A stretch of 64,000 nt of DNA from Clostridiales bacterium (GTDB taxonomy: Bacteria > Bacillota > Clostridia > Christensenellales > Borkfalkiaceae): NCBI GenBank assembly GCA_015069425.1, contig SVIP01000004.1:148918-212917 (forward strand), in the 5' to 3' direction. Made by a program: the position numbers and the translations under genes. Within the stretch, counting starts at the first letter, position 1; the number at the start of each line of letters is the position of its first letter. Below the pieces are notes generated by a model. The model saw only the letters and a list, made by a program, of their open reading frames with translations, ran no database searches and had not been told where the DNA came from. Positions 47,505 through 56,362 of this stretch are shown piece after piece.

Positions 47505-48207
47505 CTTGCTCACCCCCTTTAATCGGGAAAATAAGTGCAGTAACCGTAGCGGATAATATTGCACAAATAATAATTGACAACCCTTCGTTTAATCCGGAAA
47601 GTAGGGGAATATAGTAAAAAGCAACGCTTGACGCTCCACCGAAAAGCACGGCGCTAAATACCCCTTTATTACTTAAAGACGGGGGGATAATTATTGCTAT
47701 AAACATTGCGTAAAGCGCTATGCCTAAAGCGTTAGTGATAAAATCGGGTAATACGTCGCCTGCCACTGCCCCTAAGAGTGTTCCTAATGACCAACCAACG
47801 TACGGAAGTATGACTAAACCGTAGAAATAGTTCCTCCCAAATGTTTTTGGTTTTGCACTGGCAATTGCAAAGATTTCGTCGGTAACGAATGCGGAGCATA
47901 AAAGCCTATGCCCTAAAGTAAAAGTGTTGTCTAACTTTTGGGAAAGTGTAATGCTCATTAAAAAGTATCTAGCGTTAATGACTAACTGTATTAGCACCAT
48001 TTCTAAAACAGAGCCGAGAGAGGCAATTAAAGTTAGCCCCGCTAACTGCCCAGCGGAAGTAAGGTTTGTCATGGAAATAAAAACGCTCATAAAAATCGGC
48101 ACGCTTGCTAGACTTGCTTGCACACCGAAAGCAAAAGCAACCGAAAGGTATCCAAGACCAATCGGTAAGCCGTCTTTTATTCCGTTTTTGAAATTAAGAG
48201 TTTCCAT
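47491..48207 (-). CDS. azlC: AzlC family branched-chain amino acid exporter subunit
   Basis: About 238 residues with DGLPIGLGYLSVAFAFGVQA at the start and a conserved AGQLAGLTLIASLGSVLEMV segment. Large subunit of the AzlCD exporter. ATG 48207 has GGTG upstream and lies after the promoter; the open frame to 48261 crosses the promoter. azlD follows with overlap. Confidence 0.92.
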   Translation of the reverse strand: METLNFKNGIKDGLPIGLGYLSVAFAFGVQASLASVPIFMSVFISMTNLTSAGQLAGLTLIASLGSVLEMVLIQLVINARYFLMSITLSQKLDNTFTLGHRLLCSAFVTDEIFAIASAKPKTFGRNYFYGLVILPYVGWSLGTLLGAVAGDVLPDFITNALGIALYAMFIAIIIPPSLSNKGVFSAVLFGGASSVAFYYIPLLSGLNEGLSIIICAILSATVTALIFPIKGGEQDAVT

Positions 48208-48229
48208 ATTTTCACCGCGAACAGTTGAT

Positions 48230-48258
48230 ATTTTATCATAAATAAACCAAGTCTGCAA
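48230..48258 (-). promoter_or_regulatory. Promoter of azlCD
   Basis: Minus strand TTGCAG (48258-48253), 17-base spacer, TAAAAT (48235-48230). Confidence 0.7.
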
Positions 48259-48298
48259 CAAAATTGACGTGGTAAAAATGTTTAGAATAAAACAAAAA

Positions 48299-48356
48299 TG
48301 TTATTTTATAACAATTTTAACCATAAAAGGCGTGTAATATAACAAAAAGGTTATAT
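48299..48356 (+). promoter_or_regulatory. Two AT-rich inverted repeats upstream of the fumC promoter
   Basis: TGTTATTTTATAACA at 48299-48313 and ATATAAC-N6-GTTATAT at 48337-48356. Both lie upstream of the -35 box, the place for an activator or upstream repressor sites. The TGTTA/TAACA arms recall Rex boxes but the spacing is one base short, so the regulator cannot be named. Confidence 0.5.
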
Positions 48357-48395
48357 AGATATGCTTTTTTTCTATAAAATAATGAAATCAACAAT

Positions 48396-48424
48396 TTGCA
48401 ATTGGACCTGATTTTTAGTATAAT
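48396..48424 (+). promoter_or_regulatory. Promoter of the fumC-hdr-flx-frd operon
   Basis: TTGCAA (48396-48401), 17-base spacer, TATAAT (48419-48424). Expected start of transcription near 48431. Confidence 0.8.
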
Positions 48425-48432
48425 ATAAGTGC

Positions 48433-48448
48433 TGTCACTATAGTGACA
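48433..48448 (+). promoter_or_regulatory. Palindromic operator at the fumC transcription start
   Basis: TGTCACTATAGTGACA is a perfect 16-base palindrome starting at about +3 of the predicted transcript. The arm spacing TGTCA-N6-TGACA is like CRP/FNR-family sites. At this position binding would repress. The cognate protein is not encoded nearby, unless the LysR at 61613 binds here. Confidence 0.75.
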
Positions 48449-48509
48449 TATAAACTTAGCAATAGACTTTCGCAAAAAATTTGCGCTATTAAAGTAAAGG
48501 AGAAAAAAT

Positions 48510-49886
48510 ATGGAATATCGTATCGAACATGACTCTATGGGGGAAATGAAAGTTCCTGCCGACCGTTATTGGGCTGCGCAAACGCAAAGAAGTTCGGAGA
48601 ATTTCAAGATAGGTGTAGGTATTGAAGTTATGCCTCGTGAAATCACCCGTGCATTTGGTGTATTAAAAAAAGCAGCTGCTCAAGCAAACCACGTACTACG
48701 TCCGGAAAAAATGACCGATAAGAAATTGTCGGCAATTGAAAAGGCTTGTGACGAGGTAATTAGCGGAGAATTATTTTCACATTTCCCACTCGTTGTTTGG
48801 CAAACTGGTTCTGGCACTCAATCTAACATGAACGCCAATGAAGTTATTGCAAATCGTGGTAATGAAATTGCAGGTGATAAAATTCTTCACCCGAACGACG
48901 ACATCAATATGAGCCAATCTTCTAACGATACTTTCCCGACTGCAATGCACATTTCAGCAGTTATTGCTCTAGAAGACAAGCTTATTCCTGCTGTTGAACT
49001 TTTGATTAATACCTTTTTGCGTTTAGAAAAAGAAAATGAAGACGCTGTTAAATGTGGTAGAACGCATTTACAAGATGCAACACCAATTAAGTTCAGTCAA
49101 GAAATCAGTGGTTGGAGAACGAGTTTGGAGCGTGACGTTGAACTTCTCAAGATGTCGATTAAACCGCTTTCAGAACTTGCGCTTGGCGGAACGGCAGTAG
49201 GAACAGGACTTAACGCACCTAAAGGATTTGACACGTTGGTTGCGGAAAAGGTATCTGCAATTACCGGCAAGAAATTTGTTACCGCAGGAAATAAATTCCA
49301 CGCTCTAACAAGTAAAGACGAATTAGTTTTCGCTCACGGTGCTATTAAAGCGTTAGCTAGTGATATGATGAAGATAGCAAACGACGTTCGTTGGCTTGCG
49401 AGTGGACCTAGAGATGGACTTGGTGAAATTTTCATTCCTGAGAATGAACCTGGCTCATCAATAATGCCGGGTAAAGTAAACCCAACTCAATGCGAGGCTG
49501 TAACTATGGTTGCTGTTCAAGTTATGGGTAACGACGTAGCAGTGGGACTAGCTGCATCACAAGGTAACTTTGAATTAAACGTATTCATGCCTGTATGCAT
49601 TTACAATTTCTTACAGTCTGCTCGTTTAATGGCAGAGGCAATTGTTTCATTTAATGATAATTGTGCGGTTGGTATTAAGGCTAACCGTGAAAAAATGGAT
49701 CACAACTTACACAATTCTTTAATGCTTGTTACAGCGTTAAATCCATACATTGGATATGAAAACGCAGCAAAGACCGCAAAGAAAGCCTTTAAAGATAACA
49801 TTTCATTAAAGCAAGCTTGTGTTGAGTTAGGATTCCTTACGGCGGAAAAATTTGATGAAGTTTTCCACCCCGAAAAAATGGTTTAA
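48510..49886 (+). CDS. fumC: Fumarate hydratase, class II
   Basis: Interconverts malate and fumarate without an iron-sulfur cluster. 458 residues; seen: SGTQSNMNANEVIANR, the TQLQDA-like HLQDATPIKFSQE, and the family signature GSSIMPGKVNPTQCE. AAAGGAG before ATG. It is the first gene of the operon and would supply fumarate, the probable acceptor for the reductase encoded at 57051. hdrB follows by 18 bases. Confidence 0.96.
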   Translation: MEYRIEHDSMGEMKVPADRYWAAQTQRSSENFKIGVGIEVMPREITRAFGVLKKAAAQANHVLRPEKMTDKKLSAIEKACDEVISGELFSHFPLVVWQTGSGTQSNMNANEVIANRGNEIAGDKILHPNDDINMSQSSNDTFPTAMHISAVIALEDKLIPAVELLINTFLRLEKENEDAVKCGRTHLQDATPIKFSQEISGWRTSLERDVELLKMSIKPLSELALGGTAVGTGLNAPKGFDTLVAEKVSAITGKKFVTAGNKFHALTSKDELVFAHGAIKALASDMMKIANDVRWLASGPRDGLGEIFIPENEPGSSIMPGKVNPTQCEAVTMVAVQVMGNDVAVGLAASQGNFELNVFMPVCIYNFLQSARLMAEAIVSFNDNCAVGIKANREKMDHNLHNSLMLVTALNPYIGYENAAKTAKKAFKDNISLKQACVELGFLTAEKFDEVFHPEKMV

Positions 49887-49904
49887 TTAGGAGTGTTTGG
49901 ACAA

Positions 49905-50687
49905 ATGAAGGTTAGTTATTTTCCCGGTTGTACCCTTAAAACTAAAGCGAAAATTTTAGATGAATATGCTAGAAAGTGTGCGGAAGTTTTAGGCGTTACA
50001 CTTGAAGAGATTGAAAACTGGCAGTGCTGTGGCGGTGTTTTTACAACCAGTAGTGATGAAGTTGCGACCAAACTTTCATCAGTAAGAGCGCTTTTATCGG
50101 CTAAAGAAAAAAATCAACCCTTAGTATCGGTTTGTTCTGCTTGTCACAACGTGTTAAAACAGACTAACGCGCAGATTAAAGACGAGACGAATGGAATATC
50201 AAGAGCAGTAAACAACTATATCGCTCCCGAAGAATATCACGGTGAAACTCAAGTTTTGCATTACTTAGAACTTTTGCGTGACGTAATCGGGTTTGACAAA
50301 ATTAAAGAAAAAGTTGTTAATCCGCTTACTGGCAAGAAAATTGCAGCGTATTATGGTTGTTTACTTCTTCGTCCTGGTAAAGTTCTTGCGATGGACGACG
50401 TTGAAAACCCAACTATAATGGAAGACTTTATTCGTGCTATCGGTGCAGAGCCTGTAATTTATTCTTATCGCAATGAATGTTGCGGAGGTTATATAGCGTT
50501 AGAAAGCAAGGACCTTGCAAAAGCAAAGAGCAGTAGGGTGATAGAAAATGCGAAGATAAACGGAGCAGAGGCTATCGTTACTGCTTGCCCCTTGTGTAAA
50601 TACAATTTAGAAAAGAACGGTTGCTCAGATTTACCCGTAATTTACTTGACAGAACTATTAGCAACCGCGTTAGGCATAAAGGAGTAA
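49905..50687 (+). CDS. hdrB: HdrB-like heterodisulfide reductase subunit B
   Basis: About 260 residues with two CCG domains that bind the non-cubane [4Fe-4S] pairs of heterodisulfide reductases: first VSYFPGCTL, NWQCCGGVF, CSACHNVL; second YYGCLLLRPG, NECCGGYIA, CPLCKYNL. All cluster cysteines appear intact. In methanogens this subunit reduces CoM-S-S-CoB; bacteria lack that substrate, and the partner may be a protein disulfide or the next redox protein. ATG 49905 lies 11 bases after AGGAG; a GTG at 49893 would overlap that site. Confidence 0.9.
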   Translation: MKVSYFPGCTLKTKAKILDEYARKCAEVLGVTLEEIENWQCCGGVFTTSSDEVATKLSSVRALLSAKEKNQPLVSVCSACHNVLKQTNAQIKDETNGISRAVNNYIAPEEYHGETQVLHYLELLRDVIGFDKIKEKVVNPLTGKKIAAYYGCLLLRPGKVLAMDDVENPTIMEDFIRAIGAEPVIYSYRNECCGGYIALESKDLAKAKSSRVIENAKINGAEAIVTACPLCKYNLEKNGCSDLPVIYLTELLATALGIKE

Positions 50688-50691
50688 GGTA

Positions 50692-51081
50692 ATGGAAAAT
50701 CAAAATAACGTTCGTAACGAAATAATTCGTCGTAGCGGAGTTAATCCAAGAAAATGCATGAAATGCGGAAAATGTTCGGGAACTTGCCCTGCGTACGATG
50801 AAATGGAATACCATCCCCACCAATTTGTAAGTATGGTGGAGAGTGGAGATATTGAACCGCTTTTAAATTCAAAATCAATTTACCGTTGCTTAACTTGTTT
50901 TGCGTGTGTGGATAGGTGTCCTCGTGGCGTTGAACCTGCAAAACTTATCGAAGCAGTTCGCTTAACTGCAGTTAGAAAGCAAGGTGAAAACCATTTGAAA
51001 GCAGACGATATACCCGCGCTTTTAGACGACGATTTGCCACAACAAGCAATCGTTAGCGCATTTAGAAAGTATACTAAGTAA
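50692..51081 (+). CDS. hdrC: HdrC-like iron-sulfur subunit
   Basis: 129 residues with two [4Fe-4S] motifs, CMKCGKCSGTCPAYDEM and CLTCFACVDRCPRGVEPAK. In Hdr complexes this subunit wires HdrA to HdrB. It starts 4 bases after hdrB, with GGAG in the gap region, and hdrA follows after 19 bases. Confidence 0.9.
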   Translation: MENQNNVRNEIIRRSGVNPRKCMKCGKCSGTCPAYDEMEYHPHQFVSMVESGDIEPLLNSKSIYRCLTCFACVDRCPRGVEPAKLIEAVRLTAVRKQGENHLKADDIPALLDDDLPQQAIVSAFRKYTK

Positions 51082-51100
51082 TTAATTAAGGAGAATACAA

Positions 51101-53095
51101 ATGCAAAGGATAGGCGTATTCGTATGTTGGTGCGGTAGTAACATTGCTGGTACGGTTGACGTTCAAAAAGTTGCTGAAGCTTTAAGGAATGAACCGGGCG
51201 TTGTTCACTCTGCCAACTATCAATATATGTGTTCACAAGCAGGACAAGAACTTATTAAAGATGCAATAAAAGAGCATAAACTTACTGGAATTGTAGTTTG
51301 TTCTTGTTCACCAAGAATGCACGAAGCAACGTTCAGAAAGACTGCGCAAGCAGCAGGTCTCAATCCTTATATGGTTGAGATAGCAAACATTCGTGAACAA
51401 TGTTCGTGGATTCATAAAGATATGGCGGAGGGAACTGAAAAGGCAATAGTTTTAGGTAGAACTGCTATTGCGAAAGTTAACCTTAATGCTCCATTGACAC
51501 CGGGTGAAAGTCCAGTTACAAAGCGTGCGTTAGTTATCGGTGGTGGTATCGCTGGTATTCAAACTGCACTTGATATTGCTGATGCTGGTTTTTACGTTGA
51601 CATAGTAGAAAAGAAACCTACTATCGGTGGGAAGATGGCTCAACTCGATAAAACCTTCCCAACACTTGACTGTGCAGCGTGTATTTTGACACCTAAGATG
51701 GTGGACGTTGCTCAACACGAAAGAATTAGAATTTTTTCTTATAGTGAAGTTGAAGAAGTTAAGGGTTTCGTTGGTAATTTCGACGTAAAAATTAAAAAGA
51801 AAGCACGTTTCGTTAAAGAAGACGTTTGTACGGGTTGTGGACTTTGTACGGAAAAATGTCCTCAGAAAAAAGTTCCTAACGAATTTAACTTAGGAATGGA
51901 TAACCGTCGTGCTATATATATTCCTTTTGCACAAGCAGTGCCCAAGGTTGCAACTATTGATGCCGATTACTGTACTATGCTTAAAACAGGCAAGTGCGGT
52001 GTTTGCTCAAAGGTATGTACTGCTAAAGCAATAGATTACACGCAAAAGGACGAAATAATTGAAGAAAAGTACGGCGCAATCGTCGCTGCAACAGGCTTTA
52101 ATCCTATAAGTATGGATAAGTTTGATGAGTTTGCTTATAACCAAAGTAAAGACGTTATAACCTCACTTGAATTTGAACGTTTAATGAACGCTGCTGGTCC
52201 TACCGCTGGTAAACTTCTTCGTCCATCCGACGGTGTTCACCCACATAAGATAGTTTTCGTTCAATGCGTTGGTTCTCGTTGTAGTTCTTGTGCGGAAAAG
52301 GGTAAAGAATACTGCTCTAAGATATGTTGTATGTACACGGCTAAACACGCAATGCTTACCCGTGATAAATATCCTGATACAGACGTTACCGTTTTCTATA
52401 TCGACGTTCGTACTCCAGGTAAACAGTTTGACGAATTTTATCGTCGTGCCGTTGAAGAATACGGTGTACATTATATAAAAGGTATGGTTGGAAAGGTTTC
52501 TCCTGAAGGTAACAAACTTATCGTTCAGGGTTCTGACCTTTTAGACAATAAACAATTAAAGATAGAGGCGGATTTAGTTGTTCTTGCTGCTGCAATCGAA
52601 CCGGATAAGTCTGCTAGACCGCTTGCAACGATGCTTACTGCAAGTATGGATACAAACGACTTCTTTACTGAGGCTCACCCAAAACTTCGTCCTGTTGAAA
52701 GCCCAACGGCAGGTATATTCCTATCAGGTGCTTGTCAAGGACCTAGAGATATTCCTGAAACGGTTGCTCAAGCAGGTGCGGCTGCAGCTAAAGTTATTGG
52801 CTTGTTATCAAAAGATAAACTTACTGGTAACCCATGTGTTGCTCATTCTGATGAAATGATGTGTAACGGTTGTTCATCTTGTGAAAGAGTATGTCCTTAC
52901 GGAGCTATTACTTACGCAGATAAAGAGTTCCGTGGCCCGAACAGAACTACGTTAATTCGTAGAGTTGCACAAGTTAACGAAGCAATTTGTCAAGGTTGTG
53001 GTTGTTGTACGGTTGCTTGCCCGTCAGGTGCTATGGACCTTAAAGGATTTGCAAGCAAACAAATAATGGCGGAGGTTGACGCAATATGCAAGTAA
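51101..53095 (+). CDS. hdrA: HdrA-like flavin-based electron bifurcating subunit
   Basis: 664 residues. N-terminal FVCWCGSNIAGTVD with the YMCSQAGQELI and CSCSPRMHEATF motifs; FAD site ALVIGGGIAGIQTALDIA followed by IGGKMAQLDKTFPTLDCAAC; [4Fe-4S] motifs CTGCGLCTEKCPQKK, then two C-terminal ferredoxin-like motifs CNGCSSCERVCPYGA and CQGCGCCTVACPSGA. HdrA carries the FAD where electrons split between low- and high-potential paths in known complexes. Here it may exchange electrons with ferredoxin. RBS AAGGAG before ATG; it overlaps the mvhD-like gene by 10 bases. Confidence 0.93.
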   Translation: MQRIGVFVCWCGSNIAGTVDVQKVAEALRNEPGVVHSANYQYMCSQAGQELIKDAIKEHKLTGIVVCSCSPRMHEATFRKTAQAAGLNPYMVEIANIREQCSWIHKDMAEGTEKAIVLGRTAIAKVNLNAPLTPGESPVTKRALVIGGGIAGIQTALDIADAGFYVDIVEKKPTIGGKMAQLDKTFPTLDCAACILTPKMVDVAQHERIRIFSYSEVEEVKGFVGNFDVKIKKKARFVKEDVCTGCGLCTEKCPQKKVPNEFNLGMDNRRAIYIPFAQAVPKVATIDADYCTMLKTGKCGVCSKVCTAKAIDYTQKDEIIEEKYGAIVAATGFNPISMDKFDEFAYNQSKDVITSLEFERLMNAAGPTAGKLLRPSDGVHPHKIVFVQCVGSRCSSCAEKGKEYCSKICCMYTAKHAMLTRDKYPDTDVTVFYIDVRTPGKQFDEFYRRAVEEYGVHYIKGMVGKVSPEGNKLIVQGSDLLDNKQLKIEADLVVLAAAIEPDKSARPLATMLTASMDTNDFFTEAHPKLRPVESPTAGIFLSGACQGPRDIPETVAQAGAAAAKVIGLLSKDKLTGNPCVAHSDEMMCNGCSSCERVCPYGAITYADKEFRGPNRTTLIRRVAQVNEAICQGCGCCTVACPSGAMDLKGFASKQIMAEVDAICK

Positions 53096-53520
53096 ACGAA
53101 TATAAACCTAAAATAGTAGCATTTTGTTGTAACTGGTGTTCTTATGCCGGTGCAGACTTAGCGGGTAGTAACAGATTAAGTTATCCCGCAGAAGTAAAGG
53201 TTATCCGTGTTCCTTGTTCTTGCCGTGTAAACCCAATGTTTATACTTCGTGCTTTCCAACGCGGGGCAGACGGTGTAATCTTGTGCGGTTGTCACCCAGG
53301 GGATTGCCACTATACTTCTGGTAACTATTACACTAGAAGAAGAATGGCTTTGCTTTTCTCAATGCTCGATTATTTAGGCATTGAAAAAGAGCGTACCCGT
53401 GTTGAATGGGTTTCTGCAGCAGAGGGCGCAAAATTCGCTGCAACAATGAACGATTTTGTTAAGACGATAACCGAACTTGGTGAAAATAAGAGATTGGAGG
53501 ATTTAAGATGCAAAAAATAA
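53086..53520 (+). CDS. flxD: MvhD/FlxD-like [2Fe-2S] electron transfer protein
   Basis: 144 residues of the methyl-viologen-reducing hydrogenase delta family: IVAFCCNWCSYAGADLAG, VPCSCRVNPMFILRAFQRGAD and GVILCGCHPGDCHY. This subunit passes electrons from an electron-input module to HdrA. Overlap with hdrA and with the next gene (13 bases) implies tight coupling. The FlxD name follows the FlxABCD-HdrABC complex described in Desulfovibrio vulgaris. Confidence 0.9.
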   Translation: MQVNEYKPKIVAFCCNWCSYAGADLAGSNRLSYPAEVKVIRVPCSCRVNPMFILRAFQRGADGVILCGCHPGDCHYTSGNYYTRRRMALLFSMLDYLGIEKERTRVEWVSAAEGAKFAATMNDFVKTITELGENKRLEDLRCKK

Positions 53521-54497
53521 CTCGTGAAACGCTTATTGAAAAAGCAAACGAACTCCTATCTAGTGGAAAAGTAAATCGTGTTTTAGGTTGGAAAAAGGGT
53601 GAGTTTTCTTATGACGTTACTCCAGCAGTCTTTACCGACGTAGAACAAATGAAAAAAGATTTCGTGTTTGACGATTTTTCAGGCGCAAACTTTTCAAAGT
53701 ATTTAATTAAAGAAACAAGAAAAGAAGACGCTAAGGTTTTAGTTTTCTTAAAGCCTTGTGATACCTATAGTTTTAATCAACTTTTAACCGAACACCGCTT
53801 TGACCGTGAAAAGGTTTATGTAGTTGGAATCCCTTGCGATGGAATGATTGATATTAGTAAGATTAAGGAATTTGCAGGGGACGGTGTTGTTTCTGTAAAT
53901 ACTGATTCTGACAATATAAAAGTTGATACACTTTATGACGGTGTAAAAGAAATTGCAAAAGACAAAATACTATTAGAGCGTTGCGTAAATTGCAAGAGCA
54001 AAAAGCACGTTGCTTATGACGAACTTATTGGTGAAGAGGGCGAAATACTTGACGGAAACCGCTTTGACGAAGTAGCAAAACTTGAAAGCATGACTGCCGA
54101 TGAAAGATTTGAGTTTTGGCAAAACGAACTTTCACGTTGTATACGTTGTAACGCTTGTAGAGACGTTTGTCCTGCTTGTACTTGTGAAAAATGCGTATTT
54201 GGAAATCCAAACTCTGGTGTAGAAAACAAATCTCCCGCAAACAGTTTTGAAGAGCAAATGTTCCATATCATTCGTGCTTTCCACGTTGCTGGACGTTGTA
54301 CCGACTGTGGCGAATGTTCAAGAGTTTGTCCTCAAAACATTCCTCTTCATTTGCTTAACCGTAAATTCATTAAAGATATTAACGAATTTTACGGTGATTA
54401 TCAAGCAGGTGAAGAAGTTGGTTTAAGAGCACCGCTTGTAAATTATACAAAAGAAGACCTAGAGCCTTCCGAAGCAGTAAATAGGGAGGAAAAATAA
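53508..54497 (+). CDS. FlxC-like iron-sulfur protein
   Basis: 329 residues. N-terminal 180 residues contain VFLKPCDTYSFNQLL and VGIPCDGMIDI, like the F420-hydrogenase beta/FrhB-type fold, and a CVNCKSKKHVA cluster site. The C-terminal third carries two [4Fe-4S] motifs, CIRCNACRDVCPACTC and CTDCGECSRVCPQNIP. It fits the FlxC position between flxD and flxB, but the FlxB/FlxC assignment rests on order, not on a distinctive motif. It overlaps flxD by 13 bases and precedes the next gene by one base. Confidence 0.75.
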   Translation: MQKITRETLIEKANELLSSGKVNRVLGWKKGEFSYDVTPAVFTDVEQMKKDFVFDDFSGANFSKYLIKETRKEDAKVLVFLKPCDTYSFNQLLTEHRFDREKVYVVGIPCDGMIDISKIKEFAGDGVVSVNTDSDNIKVDTLYDGVKEIAKDKILLERCVNCKSKKHVAYDELIGEEGEILDGNRFDEVAKLESMTADERFEFWQNELSRCIRCNACRDVCPACTCEKCVFGNPNSGVENKSPANSFEEQMFHIIRAFHVAGRCTDCGECSRVCPQNIPLHLLNRKFIKDINEFYGDYQAGEEVGLRAPLVNYTKEDLEPSEAVNREEK

Positions 54498-54498
54498 A

Positions 54499-55527
54499 AT
54501 GCGTAAAATATCTTTAGCAAATTTAGATAAATTTTTTGCAAAAATTGCTGAACAAGCAAAGTTATATATTCCAGTTGACGGTAAAAACGGAACTTCAGCA
54601 TTTAAACTTTGGCAAGAGGGCGTGGTTATGAGCCAAGCGCTTAACACTACGAGAAGTGCAAAAGACTTTTTCTTTCCACAAACTGAAAACCTTATGGAAT
54701 TTAAAACCGAAGGTAAAAATATTGAAATAATAGATATTAGGGAAGAAAAGGAAGATTTCGTAATTTTTGGCGTTCGTGCTTGCGACGTTAAGAGTTTTGA
54801 AATTTTGGATAGAGTTTTCCTTTCTGAACCTGTTGATACTTTTTATGCGTCTAGAAGGGAAAAGGGTGTAATTATCTCTCTCGCTTGCGGTAGACCTAAT
54901 GAAACTTGTTTTTGTAAGACTTTCGGTATCGACCCCGCATCTCCAGAAGGTGATATTACCGCTTGGAAGACCGAAACTGATTTGTACTTAAAAGCAAATA
55001 CAGAAAAGGGCGAAAAACTTCTTTCATCACTTGATGAAACTACTGAAGACGCAGACGAAAAGGCTGTTGAAGAACAAAAGAAGGCAATTAACTCAATAAT
55101 GGATAAACTCCCACTTAAAGACCTTACTACCGACAAGTTTGGCGTTGGTAAGACTAAGGAGTATTTTAATTCTCCAGCGTGGGACGAACTCTCTTCACAT
55201 TGTTTAGGTTGCGGAACTTGTACTTTCGTGTGCCCAACTTGTCAGTGTTATGACGTTAAGGATTTCAATACTGGAAATGGTGTAAAGCGTTTTAGATGTT
55301 GGGACTCTTGTATGTATTCAGATTTTACTTTGATGGCGCACGGAAACTCAAGACTTTCACAAAAAGAACGTTTCCGCCAAAGATTTATGCACAAACTCGT
55401 TTATTATCCCGATAATAACGATGGAATGTTCAGTTGTGTAGGTTGTGGTCGCTGTCTTGCAAAATGTCCTATATCAATGAATATCGTAAAAGTAATGAAA
55501 ACTCTCGGAGGAAAAGAAAATGACTAA
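54499..55527 (+). CDS. FlxB-like iron-sulfur protein (AsrA/HydB family)
   Basis: 342 residues. The N-terminal half matches the AsrA/sulfhydrogenase-beta family, including FVIFGVRACDVKSFEILDRVF. Two C-terminal [4Fe-4S] motifs follow: CLGCGTCTFVCPTCQCYD and CVGCGRCLAKCPISMN. In AsrAB and FlxAB this protein receives electrons from the flavin-reductase subunit next to it. The region VFLSEPVDTFYASRREKG is conserved-looking. It overlaps the flxA-like gene by 8 bases. RBS GGGAGG before ATG. Confidence 0.8.
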   Translation: MRKISLANLDKFFAKIAEQAKLYIPVDGKNGTSAFKLWQEGVVMSQALNTTRSAKDFFFPQTENLMEFKTEGKNIEIIDIREEKEDFVIFGVRACDVKSFEILDRVFLSEPVDTFYASRREKGVIISLACGRPNETCFCKTFGIDPASPEGDITAWKTETDLYLKANTEKGEKLLSSLDETTEDADEKAVEEQKKAINSIMDKLPLKDLTTDKFGVGKTKEYFNSPAWDELSSHCLGCGTCTFVCPTCQCYDVKDFNTGNGVKRFRCWDSCMYSDFTLMAHGNSRLSQKERFRQRFMHKLVYYPDNNDGMFSCVGCGRCLAKCPISMNIVKVMKTLGGKEND

Positions 55528-56347
55528 TGAGACTTTAATTCCGAAACTAGGCGTGATTACGGATATCAGAATTGATACGCCAGATATTAAGACTTTTAGA
55601 GTTGTATCTTTAGAAGGTAAGAAACTTTTTGAACATCGTCCTGGTCAATGTGCAATGGTTTCAATTCCAGGTGTAGGCGAAGCAATGTTTTCAATCACTT
55701 CTTCTCCAACGAACACCGAATATATGGAATTTTCTATTAAAAAGTGCGGATGTTTAACTACGTGGCTACATCAAGCAGAAGTTGGACAAAACGTAACCGT
55801 TCGTGGGCCTTACGGAAATCCATTCCCAGTTGACGACGTGTTTGTAGGTAAAGACCTATTATTCGTAGCGGGCGGTGTTGGTTTAGCGCCGTTGCGTTCG
55901 GTAATAAACTATTGTAGGCATTATCGTGATAGATATGGTAAAATAGATATTGTTTATGGTTCAAGAAGTAAAGATGATTTACTTGACTATCAAGAAATAA
56001 TAAATGAATGGTCAACCGATAGCGGTGTTAACGTACACTTGACTATCGACCGTGAGCAAGAAGGTTGGGACGGACACGTTGGTTTTGTTCCCACTTACGT
56101 AAAAGAACTTGGCTTTGAGCCTAATAAGACTGCGGTTCTTTGTGGACCACCGATAATGATTAAGTTCACGTTACAAGGTTTAAGTGAATTAGGTTTTAAT
56201 AGAGAACAAGTTTACACAACACTAGAACTTCGTATGAAATGTGGTGTTGGCAAATGTGGACGTTGTAACGTTGGTAACAAATACGTTTGTAAAGACGGAC
56301 CAGTGTTCAGAATGGATCAGTTAGACGCACTCCCTGATGAGTATTAA
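55520..56347 (+). CDS. flxA: FlxA-like FAD/NAD(P)H reductase
   Basis: 275 residues of the ferredoxin-NADP reductase fold (AsrB/HydG-like). FAD part with HRPGQCAMVSIPGVGEAMFSI; NAD part with LLFVAGGVGLAPLRSVINYC and VLCGPPIMIKFTL; C-terminal [2Fe-2S] site MKCGVGKCGRCNVGNKYVC. It is the entry point for NADH electrons in FlxABCD. The usual R-x-Y-S of FAD binding reads MFSIT here. NADH rather than NADPH is assumed from the Flx comparison only. Confidence 0.88.
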   Translation: MTNETLIPKLGVITDIRIDTPDIKTFRVVSLEGKKLFEHRPGQCAMVSIPGVGEAMFSITSSPTNTEYMEFSIKKCGCLTTWLHQAEVGQNVTVRGPYGNPFPVDDVFVGKDLLFVAGGVGLAPLRSVINYCRHYRDRYGKIDIVYGSRSKDDLLDYQEIINEWSTDSGVNVHLTIDREQEGWDGHVGFVPTYVKELGFEPNKTAVLCGPPIMIKFTLQGLSELGFNREQVYTTLELRMKCGVGKCGRCNVGNKYVCKDGPVFRMDQLDALPDEY

Positions 56348-56362
56348 TAAGGAGAAAAACAA

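Noticed and set aside
47924..48241. Plus-strand frame of 105 codons over azlC
   Set aside because: Antisense shadow of a conserved transporter gene.
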